Shown: positions 33,661 through 43,060, counted from the stretch's first letter. The stretch: 64,000 bases of DNA from Natrialba swarupiae (GCF_008245225.1 NZ_VTAW01000015.1:34067-98066), one strand, 5' to 3'. Numbers and translations: made by a program. The notes: generated by a model from the sequence alone, not told the origin.

Positions 33661-35271
33661 ATGCAACGCGATAGCAATGACGTCGGCATCTCTAGACGTA
33701 ACGCTCTGCGTGCCGTCTCCGGAGTCGCGGTCGGAACCGCACTCGCAGGGTGTAGTGATGACGACACGGAGCCACAGGAAGGAATTGGTGGGAACGGCAA
33801 CGGCAACGGAAACGGCGTGGGGGCCGGCCAGGTTCTCAACGTGACGTTTCCCGACGATCCCGAGAACTTCGATCCACATCTGACGACGATCAACATGGCC
33901 CAGCGGGTCCTCGAGAACGTCGTCGAGGGGTTGTTCCGGCTCAACGCCGACCTCGAGCCGGAGCCACTGCTCGCGACGGACTACGAGATCAGCGACGACG
34001 AGACCGAGTACACCATCTCGTTGAAAGAGGGCGTCCAGTTTCACGAACCGATCGGCGGCGAGATGACCGCCGCCGACGTCGTCTATACGTTCGAACGGGT
34101 GATGGATCCGGACGTCGGCTCGCCCCGTGCGGAGAACTTCACGCGAGTCGACTCCGTCGAGGCGGTCGACGAGTACACGGTGCGATTCGACCTCGAGGAA
34201 CCGTTCGCACCGATGCTCACGGCGTTCGCGGAGTCCGTCGAGATCATCCCCGAGGGGGCCGCCGACGAGGTCGACCTCCAGGAACATCCGGTCGGCACGG
34301 GCCCGTTCTCGTTCGTCGACTGGACGGTCAATCAGGGCGTCGAGATCGAGGCCTTCGACGACTATCACGTCGACGGCGTTCCCGCACTCGAGAGCGTGGA
34401 GTTCGATATCGTCCCCGAGCCAGCGGCCCGACTGACGGCCCTCGAGGTCGGTGATACCCACCTTCTCGAGAGCGTTCCGTTCCAGGACATCGAGGATGTC
34501 TCCGGGAGCAGTGAAACGGAGGTCGCGACCCAGACTGGCCTCTTCAATCAGGGCTACTGGTTCAACGGCGACGAAGCGCCGTTCGACGACGCACGCGTTC
34601 GACGCGCTGTGAGTCACGCGATCGACCGGGATGCGATCATTCAGGGGGTACTCTTCGGCCACGGTGAACCGGTTCATTATCCGATTCCACCAGCCAGCGA
34701 GTGGGAGAACACGATCGATCCGGGCCCTGTCCCGTCCCAGGATATCGACCACGCACTCGAGTTGCTCGACGACGCGGGTGTCGATCCGGAGTCGGTCGAA
34801 ACGTCGATCAAGGTCTCCCGTACTCCCGGACCCGGTGCGGACGCGGCGACGCTGATCCAGGGACATCTCTCCGAGCTCGGATTCGACGTCGAGGTCGTCG
34901 AACTCGACTTCTCGACCTGGCTCGACGAGGTCTGGGTCGACAACGACTACGAGATGGCGATCGGTTCCTGGAGCGGGCGTGTCGACCCCGACGGCTGGTA
35001 CTACAGGCAGTACCACTCGGAGGGTGCCTGGAACCACTGGGCGTACGAAAACGACCGGGTCGACGAACTGCTCGAGGAGGGTCGTTCAGAGACCGATCCC
35101 GACGCTCGCGCGGATATTTACGGCGAGATCGAATCGATCGTCCAGGAGGAGGTGCCCATGACGTACCTCTACTTCGACGACGAGTCCGTCGGCTACCGCA
35201 GCGAAGTCGAGGGATACGAACTCGAGATCGCAAACCTCACGAGCTTCCACAACGTTACTATCGATAACTGA
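33661..35271 (+). CDS. ABC transporter substrate-binding lipoprotein, family 5
   Basis: 536 residues. The N-terminus carries twin arginines (SRRNALRAVSG), a hydrophobic core and lipobox ALAGC with Cys 31, then a Gly-Asn tether. The body is a family-5 solute-binding protein (FPDDPENFDPHLTTINMAQ; ADVVYTFERVMDP). In bacteria, close family members bind di- and oligopeptides, including murein tripeptide (MppA). First gene of the nine-gene operon, 10 bases before its permease. In this context a cell-wall peptide or muropeptide is the leading ligand guess. Confidence 0.9.
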   Translation: MQRDSNDVGISRRNALRAVSGVAVGTALAGCSDDDTEPQEGIGGNGNGNGNGVGAGQVLNVTFPDDPENFDPHLTTINMAQRVLENVVEGLFRLNADLEPEPLLATDYEISDDETEYTISLKEGVQFHEPIGGEMTAADVVYTFERVMDPDVGSPRAENFTRVDSVEAVDEYTVRFDLEEPFAPMLTAFAESVEIIPEGAADEVDLQEHPVGTGPFSFVDWTVNQGVEIEAFDDYHVDGVPALESVEFDIVPEPAARLTALEVGDTHLLESVPFQDIEDVSGSSETEVATQTGLFNQGYWFNGDEAPFDDARVRRAVSHAIDRDAIIQGVLFGHGEPVHYPIPPASEWENTIDPGPVPSQDIDHALELLDDAGVDPESVETSIKVSRTPGPGADAATLIQGHLSELGFDVEVVELDFSTWLDEVWVDNDYEMAIGSWSGRVDPDGWYYRQYHSEGAWNHWAYENDRVDELLEEGRSETDPDARADIYGEIESIVQEEVPMTYLYFDDESVGYRSEVEGYELEIANLTSFHNVTIDN

Positions 35272-35281
35272 TATCTCCCAA

Positions 35282-36226
35282 ATGAAACGCTACGTCGTCA
35301 AGCGAATCGCCCAGTACGTTCCCGTCATGTTTGGCGTGACGCTGATCGCCTTTTTGCTGATCAACGTGGCTGGGGGCGATCCGGTCCGGACGATGCTCGG
35401 GACGGAAGCGTCCGAGGAACAGGTCCAGATGATCCGTGAGGATCTCGGGCTCGACCAGCCGTTGTACGTGAGATACTTCGATTGGCTGGGCGATGTTCTG
35501 TCCGGGGATCTCGGCACGTCGATCATGTACGGACAGCCGGTGAGCGACCTCATCGTCCAGACGCTTCCGGTGACGTTCTGGCTGGCCGGTGGCGCTCTCC
35601 TCGTCTCGATCTTCATCGGCATTCCGGCCGGGATCGTCTCCGCGACTCGGCGGAACACGAAGTTCGACTCCGGCGCGACCATCGCCGCCTACTCCGGAAT
35701 CGCGATTCCGAACTTCTTCCTCGGGATCCTCCTGATCCTGGTGTTTGCCGAGTATCTCCGGGTGCTTCCGGCGTCCGGATTCGTTTCGCCGCTTGCGGAC
35801 CCGATCCAGGGAATCCGACACCTGATCCTCCCGTGGATCGCGCTGGGGACGGCACAGGCGGCGATCGTGATGCGGTACATGCGCTCGAGCCTGCTCGAGG
35901 TGATGGACCAGCAATACGTCGAAGTCGCACGATCGAAGGGGCTCGTCCCCGCGTTGATACAGAACAAACACTCGATCATGAACGCGCTCATCCCTACGGT
36001 GACGATCATCGGCATCAACCTGGGCTACCTGCTCGGCGGCTCGATCGTCATCGAGGAGATCTTCGCGCTCCCGGGGTTCGGACGGCTCGCCTTAAACGGC
36101 GTCCTGAACCGGGACTTCCTGATCTTACAGGGTGTCTTGTTGGTTACGGCGTTCCTATTTACGACGGTCAACTTCGTCGTCGACATCCTGTATACCTATC
36201 TCGATCCGAGGATTCGCTATGAGTGA
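35282..36226 (+). CDS. dppB: Peptide-type ABC transporter permease (DppB type)
   Basis: 314 residues, six membrane segments. N-terminus KRIAQYVPVMFGVTLIAFLL and the NVAGGDPVRTMLG phrase are typical of DppB; the EAA loop is DQQYVEVARSKGLV. It belongs to the importer of the NamZ/AnmK cluster. The next gene starts 8 bases before its end. Confidence 0.93.
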   Translation: MKRYVVKRIAQYVPVMFGVTLIAFLLINVAGGDPVRTMLGTEASEEQVQMIREDLGLDQPLYVRYFDWLGDVLSGDLGTSIMYGQPVSDLIVQTLPVTFWLAGGALLVSIFIGIPAGIVSATRRNTKFDSGATIAAYSGIAIPNFFLGILLILVFAEYLRVLPASGFVSPLADPIQGIRHLILPWIALGTAQAAIVMRYMRSSLLEVMDQQYVEVARSKGLVPALIQNKHSIMNALIPTVTIIGINLGYLLGGSIVIEEIFALPGFGRLALNGVLNRDFLILQGVLLVTAFLFTTVNFVVDILYTYLDPRIRYE

Positions 36227-37136
36227 GACACAGACAACCGCCGACGTCGACAGCGAACCGGCCGAGACATCGGACCAGCAGTCGTTTCTGTCGGTGTTCG
36301 CACGAACCGTCCGCAACGACCGACTCGCACTCGTCGGAACGATCGGGCTCGGAATCACCATCTTCGTTGCGGTGTTCGGTCCGTTCGTCCTTCCCCACGA
36401 CCCGACGGCGACCAATCTGGACCAGATGAATCAGGCGCCATCGTTCGTCCATCCGTTTGGCACCGATCGGTACGGCCGAGATATCCTCGCGCGGGTGGCA
36501 CTCGGCGCTCGCACCTCGCTTATCGTCGCGTTCGTCGGGGTCGCCGTCGCGGCCGGGGTCGGCGTCACGCTCGGTGCGATCGCCGGCTACTACGAGGGCC
36601 TGCTGGGCGAGGGGATCATGCGCTTTGCCGATACGATCTTCTCGTTCCCGGCACTGTTGCTCGCACTCGCGATGGTCGCGATCATGGGCCAAAACTGGTA
36701 CAACGTGATCATCGCTGTCGGGGTGGTCTACTGGCCGATCTTCGCCCGGATTACCCGCGGGAGCGTCCTGTCGGTCAAAGATGAGGAGTTCGTTCAGGCC
36801 GCCCGATCGATCGGGGAGTCAGATTTCCGGATCATCGGATCGGAGATCCTCCCGAATATTACGGCCCCGATCATCGTCCAGGGGACGATCAGTATGGCCG
36901 TCGCCATCTTACTCGAGAGTGCCCTTTCGTTTCTCGGACTCGGCGTTCCCCCACCGGACCCGTCCTGGGGACGTATGCTGGCGGATAGTCGCCAGTTCAT
37001 GACGCACGCACCGTGGTGGACGATAGCCCCAGGTCTCGCCATCATGTTCACCGTGTTGAATCTCAACTTCGTGGGCGACGCGCTTCGCGACGCCCTCGAC
37101 CCACACCAAGGAGACGAAATGGAGGCTACCCGATGA
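36219..37136 (+). CDS. dppC: Peptide-type ABC transporter permease (DppC type)
   Basis: 305 residues from ATG 36219, which overlaps the previous stop by 8 bases. The DppC signature HPFGTDRYGRDILARVALG and the EAA loop DEEFVQAARSIGESD are present, with six hydrophobic segments. Forms the channel with the preceding permease. Confidence 0.93.
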   Translation: MSETQTTADVDSEPAETSDQQSFLSVFARTVRNDRLALVGTIGLGITIFVAVFGPFVLPHDPTATNLDQMNQAPSFVHPFGTDRYGRDILARVALGARTSLIVAFVGVAVAAGVGVTLGAIAGYYEGLLGEGIMRFADTIFSFPALLLALAMVAIMGQNWYNVIIAVGVVYWPIFARITRGSVLSVKDEEFVQAARSIGESDFRIIGSEILPNITAPIIVQGTISMAVAILLESALSFLGLGVPPPDPSWGRMLADSRQFMTHAPWWTIAPGLAIMFTVLNLNFVGDALRDALDPHQGDEMEATR

Positions 37137-38389
37137 GCCACGATCGAAACGTCGAGACGGCGAGAATCGAGACGGAGCGAGATCAGTCGAACCCACCACA
37201 GCAGTTACTCGACATCAGCGACCTCTCGGTGACCTTTCCGTCCCAGGAGGGGCCAGTCGAAGCGGTAACGGACGTCTCGCTGTCGATCGAACCCGGAGAG
37301 ACGGTCGGTCTCGTCGGCGAAAGCGGCAGCGGCAAGTCGGTCACCGCCGCGACGATTCTCGGATTGCTCGAGGAATCGGCCAGAATCGACGGCTCGGTCG
37401 AATTCGACGACCAGCAGCTGCTCACGAAAACCGACGACGAACTCCGCGAAATCCGCGGCGATCGAATCTCGATGATCTTCCAGGAGACCGGGTCGTCGCT
37501 CAACCCCGTCCTTACGGTCGGCGACCAGATCTCCGAGACGATCCGGACCCATCGGTCGATCCCGAACGAGGGGATCAGCCGACTCGAGACGTCCGTACTC
37601 GGCAATCTGCTTCGGTCGAAGTCCCACCCGACGAACTACGAGCGGTCCTGGGAGCAGACCGTCGAGTTGTTCGAGCGAGTGGGTATTCCCGCCCCGGAAC
37701 AGCGCGCACTCGAGTACCCCCACGAGTACTCGGGCGGCATGAAACAGCGTGCGATGATCGCGATGGCGATCAGCTGTCGGCCCGACCTGCTGATCGCGGA
37801 CGAGCCGACGACGGCACTCGACGTGACCATCGAGGCACAGATCCTGGACCTGATCGACGAAGTGCAAGCCGAGTTCGATACGGCGGTGTTGTTCATCACC
37901 CACGACATGGGCGTCGTCAACGAAATTTGTGACCGTGTCGCCGTGATGTACGCCGGTCGAGTCGTCGAGCGGGCGCCGACCGACGAACTGTTCGCACACC
38001 CGAAACACCCCTACACGCAGGCGCTCCTCGACAGCATCCCGAGCCTCGAGGGTGGCCAGACGCTCGATCCGCTCGCGGGCCAGGTTCCGGACCCGACCGA
38101 CAAACCGCCCGGCTGTCCGTTCGGTCCCCGGTGTCCGTCGGCGACGGCCTGCTGTGACGCCCGGTTCCCGCCGGAGTATCCGGTCACGACGGCGGACGAA
38201 CCACTCCCCGTCCGGGAGGGCGGAGACGACGACGTCCCGTCTCCCCGGCGAAACGATCCGACGGGACACGCCGTCCACTGCGTCCTCTACGGGAGCGGCG
38301 ACGGCCTGGCACCGCGTCGGTCGCCGTCGGACGAGGATCGACAGAACGCAGATCGAGGTCGGCCGGAGACGGACGGAGGTGAGCCATGA
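37133..38389 (+). CDS. dppD: Peptide-type ABC transporter ATPase (DppD type)
   Basis: 418 residues from ATG 37133, overlapping the previous stop by 4 bases (ATGA). Walker A GESGSGKS at 62-69, signature YSGGMKQRAMIAMAI, Walker [15 protein letters not shown], and the C-terminal oligopeptide-transporter domain with CPFGPRCPSATACC. Longer than the usual 330 residues because of an acidic/polar tail after the conserved domain. Confidence 0.93.
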   Translation: MSHDRNVETARIETERDQSNPPQQLLDISDLSVTFPSQEGPVEAVTDVSLSIEPGETVGLVGESGSGKSVTAATILGLLEESARIDGSVEFDDQQLLTKTDDELREIRGDRISMIFQETGSSLNPVLTVGDQISETIRTHRSIPNEGISRLETSVLGNLLRSKSHPTNYERSWEQTVELFERVGIPAPEQRALEYPHEYSGGMKQRAMIAMAISCRPDLLIADEPTTALDVTIEAQILDLIDEVQAEFDTAVLFITHDMGVVNEICDRVAVMYAGRVVERAPTDELFAHPKHPYTQALLDSIPSLEGGQTLDPLAGQVPDPTDKPPGCPFGPRCPSATACCDARFPPEYPVTTADEPLPVREGGDDDVPSPRRNDPTGHAVHCVLYGSGDGLAPRRSPSDEDRQNADRGRPETDGGEP

Positions 38390-39492
38390 ACGCGAACGAT
38401 TCACAGGAGTCGACGCCCGAATCCGTCGGCGGGACGGAACCGATCCTCGAGGTTCGCGATCTCGAGAAGTACTTCCGGGTGAACGAGGGGGTGCTCGCCT
38501 CGCTCGTCGGGGCCACGCAGTACGTCAGGGCGGTCGACGGCGTCTCGCTTACGCTCGCCGAGGGGGAGACGTTCGGACTCGTCGGCGAGAGCGGCTGTGG
38601 CAAGTCGACGCTCGCACGAACGTTACTCCGGCTGGAGGAGCCGACGGGCGGATCGATCACCTTCCGTGGGACCGAGTTGACCACCCTGTCGGACCGCGAG
38701 TTGCGCCCCATCCGGTCGGAGATCCAGTTCATCCACCAGGATCCGTCGTCGTCGCTGAACCCGCGTAAACGAATCGGGGACATCCTTCGGCGACCGCTCG
38801 AGCTTCACCGCGACCTCGACGAGACGGAGCGGGCGGCGGAGATCCGGTCGCTTCTCGACCGCGTCGGCCTCGATCCCGGAATGCGCCACCGGTATCCCCA
38901 CGAACTCTCCGGCGGGCAGAAACAACGCGTCGAGATCGCACGGGCGATCAGCGTCAACCCGTCGTTTATCGTCGCGGACGAGCCCACGAGCGCCCTGGAC
39001 GTCACCGTCCAGGCCCAGATTCTCGAGCTCATCACCGAGATCCAGGAGGAGTACGACCTGACGCTCGTGTTCATCTCCCACGATCTGCGGACCATCCGCT
39101 ACATCACCGACCGCGTGGGGGTCATGTACCTCGGCGAACTGGTCGAGGTAGCGCCGACCGGGACGATATTCGATGAGCCGGCCCATCCTTACACTCAGTC
39201 GCTGCTCTCGGCAGTTCCGGAGATCGGCGGGAGCGAAACCGCACAGATCCGACTCGAAGGACAGCCACCGGATCCGATCGACACGCCATCCGGCTGTCGA
39301 TTCCACACCCGGTGTCCGCTCGCCCAGGAGGCGTGTTCGGCGGTCGAGCCCGAGTCCGCGTTCGTCTCGTCCGACCACCAGTATCGGTGTCACTTCACCG
39401 ATCCAAATACGCGGACCGGCACGATCGGCGAACCGACGGACGCGGCCCCGGATCGGATCGAGGACACCGGACCGGAGGTGTCGAATGACTGA
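38386..39492 (+). CDS. dppF: Peptide-type ABC transporter ATPase (DppF type)
   Basis: 368 residues. Walker A GESGCGKS at 67-74, signature LSGGQKQRVEIARAI, Walker [14 protein letters not shown] and C-terminal CPLAQEAC-type cysteines. Overlaps the previous stop by 4 bases and the next start by 8, so importer and hydrolase genes are translated as one coupled series. Confidence 0.93.
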   Translation: MNANDSQESTPESVGGTEPILEVRDLEKYFRVNEGVLASLVGATQYVRAVDGVSLTLAEGETFGLVGESGCGKSTLARTLLRLEEPTGGSITFRGTELTTLSDRELRPIRSEIQFIHQDPSSSLNPRKRIGDILRRPLELHRDLDETERAAEIRSLLDRVGLDPGMRHRYPHELSGGQKQRVEIARAISVNPSFIVADEPTSALDVTVQAQILELITEIQEEYDLTLVFISHDLRTIRYITDRVGVMYLGELVEVAPTGTIFDEPAHPYTQSLLSAVPEIGGSETAQIRLEGQPPDPIDTPSGCRFHTRCPLAQEACSAVEPESAFVSSDHQYRCHFTDPNTRTGTIGEPTDAAPDRIEDTGPEVSND

Positions 39493-40567
39493 GCCGGCAC
39501 CGTCCCGTAACTCCCATCCGCTCCGACCGGTCCTCGAGCGCGGTCTCGAGCGCGGCCTGTTCGACGGTGCGGTCGTCCTCGTGGGCTCGAGCGCCGGCGT
39601 GGACGCGGAACTCTGCGTCGGGGACCGAAACACCGCCGGCGATCCGGTCACGTCGGAGACGGCGTTCGACGTGGCGTCACTCACGAAGGTGGTCGCGACG
39701 ACGACCATCACCGTCCGCCTCGTCCAGGAAGGGAAACTGACGCTCTCGTCGACGATGAGCGATCACGTCGACGAACTCCAGGGAACGCCGCGGGGGGAGA
39801 TTCCGCTGCACTCCTTACTGACGCATACGTCCGGCCTCCCGCCGTACAAGGCGTTTCCGTTCGGCTGGGAGTCTACATCCGCCGTCCTCGAGTCGCTGTT
39901 CGACAGCCCGCTCTCGGTGCTTGCCGAGCCCGGCGAGTGGCACGTCTACAGCGATCTGAACTTCGTCTTCCTCGGGGAGGTCCTCCGCCGCGTGACCGAC
40001 GACTCTCTCGCGACGCTCTTCGAGCGCCACGTCACGGACCCACTCGGCCTCGAGGAGACCGTTCTCGGGCCGACCTCGGTCGAGAACGTGGCGGCGACGC
40101 GCGACCGCCGCTGGGAGGGGCGGGTTCTCGAGGGGGAGCCCCACGACTATCTCGCCCGGGCGATGGACGGCGAATCGGGGAACGCCGGCGTCTTTTCGAC
40201 GGGTCGCGATCTGGCGACCGTCGCTCGGATGCTGCTGTCCGACGGCGAGTACGAAGGGGAACGATACCTCTCGCCAGGGATGGTCGAACGGCTGCGAACC
40301 GACGTGCTCGAATCGATGGAGACGCGACAGGGCCTTGGCTGGAAACTCGGGGACGCCGACACGCCCGGAACGGCGTGGTCGGCGGAGGCCTTCGGCCACA
40401 CCGGATTCACCGGCACATCGATGTGGATGGATCCGCGCGCCGACCGATTCGTCGTCGTGCTCACGAACCACGTTCTGGCGATGGATCCGGACGGCTCCCT
40501 GGCCTCGTTTCGCCGGCGAGTCCACGACGTCACCGCCGCGACCGACTCGAGGGCTGATTCCCCATGA
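39485..40567 (+). CDS. Serine hydrolase of the beta-lactamase/AmiE (YbbE) type
   Basis: 360 residues from ATG 39485. The penicillin-recognising fold shows SxxK as SLTK (S65, K68), YSD (Y155-D157) in place of YxN, and HTG (305-307) in place of KTG, a set common in class-C-like esterases and in B. subtilis AmiE, an N-acetylmuramyl-L-alanine amidase encoded beside NamZ. No signal peptide, so cytoplasmic. Between importer and AnmK genes, the best guess is removal of peptides from imported muropeptides; a D-aminopeptidase or esterase cannot be excluded. Confidence 0.85.
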   Translation: MTEPAPSRNSHPLRPVLERGLERGLFDGAVVLVGSSAGVDAELCVGDRNTAGDPVTSETAFDVASLTKVVATTTITVRLVQEGKLTLSSTMSDHVDELQGTPRGEIPLHSLLTHTSGLPPYKAFPFGWESTSAVLESLFDSPLSVLAEPGEWHVYSDLNFVFLGEVLRRVTDDSLATLFERHVTDPLGLEETVLGPTSVENVAATRDRRWEGRVLEGEPHDYLARAMDGESGNAGVFSTGRDLATVARMLLSDGEYEGERYLSPGMVERLRTDVLESMETRQGLGWKLGDADTPGTAWSAEAFGHTGFTGTSMWMDPRADRFVVVLTNHVLAMDPDGSLASFRRRVHDVTAATDSRADSP

Positions 40568-41028
40568 GCGTCGACGTTCGACGATACGAGGACGACGACT
40601 TCGAGGCGATCAACGAGATCCTGTCGACGACCTCGCCGTGGACGGTCTACGAGGAGAGCTACCGACTCGAGGTGGCAGACGTCGCGGACGACGACTTGCT
40701 CGCCATTGGGACCGTCGACGACACCGTCGCCGGCTTCGCGTGGACGGTTCCGAACGGCGCGTTCGATCGATCGGGCTATCTCAAACTGATCGGCGTCGCC
40801 GAGGACGCACAGGGCCAGGGCATCGGCTCCGCGTTGCTGGACCACGCCGAACGGTTCGTCTCGACGGAGACGACGAGCGACGAGCTGTTCCTGCTCGTCT
40901 CGGACTTTAACGAGGCGGCACAGGCGTTCTACCGCCACCGCGGCTACGACCAGGTCGGCCGACTCGAGGGATACGTACAGCCTGGGATCGACGAATACGT
41001 CTTCAGAAAATCACTCCATGACAGCTAA
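40564..41028 (+). CDS. GNAT-family N-acetyltransferase
   Basis: 154 residues. The acetyl-CoA binding motif is VAEDAQGQGIGSAL, followed by the FYRHRGYDQVGRLEGY motif of small-molecule GNAT enzymes. Overlaps the hydrolase stop by 4 bases and the AnmK start by 11. B. subtilis has a GNAT gene (ybbJ) beside its muropeptide operon, so an amino-sugar or amino-acid substrate is plausible (inference). Confidence 0.88.
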   Translation: MSVDVRRYEDDDFEAINEILSTTSPWTVYEESYRLEVADVADDDLLAIGTVDDTVAGFAWTVPNGAFDRSGYLKLIGVAEDAQGQGIGSALLDHAERFVSTETTSDELFLLVSDFNEAAQAFYRHRGYDQVGRLEGYVQPGIDEYVFRKSLHDS

Positions 41029-42313
41029 CGCAGACGAGACGACGTCACGAGCGCATCGATCGGACGACCACCCCCGTACGAGCCAAACGTCGGGTACGCC
41101 TCCGCAGACCGACCGCTCCTCGGTCAGAACTGACGGCGGCGGGCCGCGGTACGCCGTTGGCCTCATGTCGGGGACCTCTCTCGACGGGATCGACGCCGCC
41201 TGCTGTTCGGTGACGGAGACGGGGAGAAACGAGGAGTATCCTTACGAGGTCACCGTCGAGTCGTTCGTCTCCGAGGAGTATCCGGACGAACTCAGAGAGC
41301 GGCTGGTACAACTCTGTGACGAGGAGACGGGGACCGTCGACGAGGCCTGCCGGCTGAACGTCGGACTCGGAACCCTCCTCGCGGACGTCGCGACGCGGGC
41401 GATGGACGAGGCGGGAGTCGACCCCGACGACGTCGCGGTCATCGGCAGTCACGGCCAGACGATCTGGCACATCGGAACCCGGGAGTCGCTTCCTGGCGTC
41501 GCCACTCCCCGGCGGTCGACCCTCCAGATCGCGGACGGAAGCGTGATCGCGCGGGAGACGGGCGTGAAGACGGTCTCCGACTTCCGGACGGCGGACGTCG
41601 CGGCGGGGGGTCACGGTGCCCCGCTGGCACCGTATCTGGACGCGACGGCGTTCAGTGACGGGGAACACCACCGTTCGTTGCAGAACGTCGGCGGTATCGG
41701 AAACTGTACGCTTCTCCCGCCATCGCCCGGACGGGACGACGTCCGCGCGTTCGACACCGGGCCAGGAAACATGGTCATCGACGCCGTCGTCGAGATCCTC
41801 ACGGACGGCGAACGGACCTACGACGTCGACGGGGAGATCGCCGCGGGGGGAACGCCCGACGAGTCGATGATCGATCGATTCATCGAAGACCCCTACTTCG
41901 ACGAGTCACCGCCGAAGACGACCGGCCGGGAGGAGTTCGGTCACGAATACGCTCGCCGGTTTATCGACGCGGGACGCGACCGCGGACTCGAGGATGCGGA
42001 TATCGTCGCGACGGCGACGGCGTTTACGGCCGAAACGATCGCCGAGGCCTACGAGCGCTTCGCGGAGCCCTACCCCGACGAGATGTTCGTCTCGGGCGGC
42101 GGGGCGTACAACCCTACGTTGATGGCCATGCTGTCCGAGCGCGTGGCGTGTGACGTCTATCGGCTGTCGACGCTCGGGTTCGATCCCGACGCGAAAGAAG
42201 CCGCGCTGTTCGCACTCATGGGCGTCGCCCGCCTCGACGGTCGACCGAACAACGTCCCAGGCGCGACGGGGGCGGACCAACCGGTCGTGATGGGCAAGGT
42301 GAGCCTCCCGTGA
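41018..42313 (+). CDS. anmK: Anhydro-N-acetylmuramic acid kinase (AnmK)
   Basis: 431 residues. After a polar N-terminal extension of about 44 residues, the whole AnmK signature is present: VGLMSGTSLDGID (47-59), IGSHGQTIWH, SDFRTADVAAGGHGAPL with the catalytic Asp, NVGGIGNCTLLP, FDTGPGNMVIDA and VSGGGAYNPTLM. The bacterial enzyme hydrates and phosphorylates 1,6-anhydro-MurNAc to MurNAc-6-phosphate during murein recycling. All listed active-site blocks are kept, which argues for an active kinase. The next gene, a HAD phosphatase, overlaps by 4 bases. No MurQ etherase gene is in the window. Confidence 0.93.
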   Translation: MTANADETTSRAHRSDDHPRTSQTSGTPPQTDRSSVRTDGGGPRYAVGLMSGTSLDGIDAACCSVTETGRNEEYPYEVTVESFVSEEYPDELRERLVQLCDEETGTVDEACRLNVGLGTLLADVATRAMDEAGVDPDDVAVIGSHGQTIWHIGTRESLPGVATPRRSTLQIADGSVIARETGVKTVSDFRTADVAAGGHGAPLAPYLDATAFSDGEHHRSLQNVGGIGNCTLLPPSPGRDDVRAFDTGPGNMVIDAVVEILTDGERTYDVDGEIAAGGTPDESMIDRFIEDPYFDESPPKTTGREEFGHEYARRFIDAGRDRGLEDADIVATATAFTAETIAEAYERFAEPYPDEMFVSGGGAYNPTLMAMLSERVACDVYRLSTLGFDPDAKEAALFALMGVARLDGRPNNVPGATGADQPVVMGKVSLP

Positions 42314-43038
42314 CGAATCGAACTATCGTCGACTCCCCCGACGTCTCGTTTCCCGAGGCGTCGACGTGGGGTACGAACCCGCGGCCGGAGCTCGCGGTGT
42401 TCGACTTCGACGGAACGCTCGTCGACCAGCGCGGCGGCTGGCTCCTCTTACAGGAGCTGTTCGGCACCCGTGAACAGGGGAAGCGTCTGACGGAGCGATA
42501 CCGCGAGGACGAACTGACGTTCGCCGAGTGGTGTGACGAGAACGCGGCCCTGTTGGACGGTCGCGGCGTCAAGAAAACCCACATCGATCGTGCCGCATCG
42601 GCTGTCAAGCTCACTCGAGGGGCGGGCGAGTTACTCGAGACGATTTCGGACGCGAACGTTCCGTTCGGGACGGTCAGCGCCGGCGTGACGAACCTGCAGG
42701 ACGTGTTGTCGAAATTCGAGCCCGCGTTCGTTCGGGGCAACGAGATCCGGTTCGACGATTCGGGATCGATCACCGGCGTCGACGCCGGGGTCGGTCCGAA
42801 CGAGAAAGACGACGTCCTCGAACGGATCTGTCGCGACCGCGAGATCACCACGACTGACGTCTTCTACGTCGGCGACTCGCATACGGACGAGGAGGCGTTC
42901 GAAGTCGCGGGGACGTCGGTGTTGTTCGATCCGGACGATCGGATCGACGACGGCGTCTCCGAGACGGTCGACGCGGTGGTCGATACCAGGGATCTCCGCC
43001 TTGTCGAGCGACTGTTCGTCACCGCTGTCGGTCGGTAG
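42310..43038 (+). CDS. HAD-superfamily phosphatase (phosphoserine-phosphatase/MupP-like)
   Basis: 242 residues from GTG 42310, overlapping anmK by 4 bases. Motif I is AVFDFDGTLVDQ with the nucleophilic Asp, motif III/IV is YVGDSHTDEEAFEVAG. The long helical cap resembles phosphoserine-phosphatase-like enzymes. In Pseudomonas a HAD phosphatase (MupP) removes the phosphate of MurNAc-6-phosphate made by AnmK, so a similar step is suggested by the coupling; sequence alone does not prove the substrate. Last gene of the operon. Confidence 0.85.
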   Translation: MTNRTIVDSPDVSFPEASTWGTNPRPELAVFDFDGTLVDQRGGWLLLQELFGTREQGKRLTERYREDELTFAEWCDENAALLDGRGVKKTHIDRAASAVKLTRGAGELLETISDANVPFGTVSAGVTNLQDVLSKFEPAFVRGNEIRFDDSGSITGVDAGVGPNEKDDVLERICRDREITTTDVFYVGDSHTDEEAFEVAGTSVLFDPDDRIDDGVSETVDAVVDTRDLRLVERLFVTAVGR

Positions 43039-43060
43039 TGATATCGCTCGAGGTAGCCGA

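Noticed and set aside
33421..35037. 538-codon minus-strand frame opposite the binding protein gene
   Set aside because: Shadow frame caused by GC-rich third positions; the plus-strand lipoprotein and NamZ-like genes are firm.
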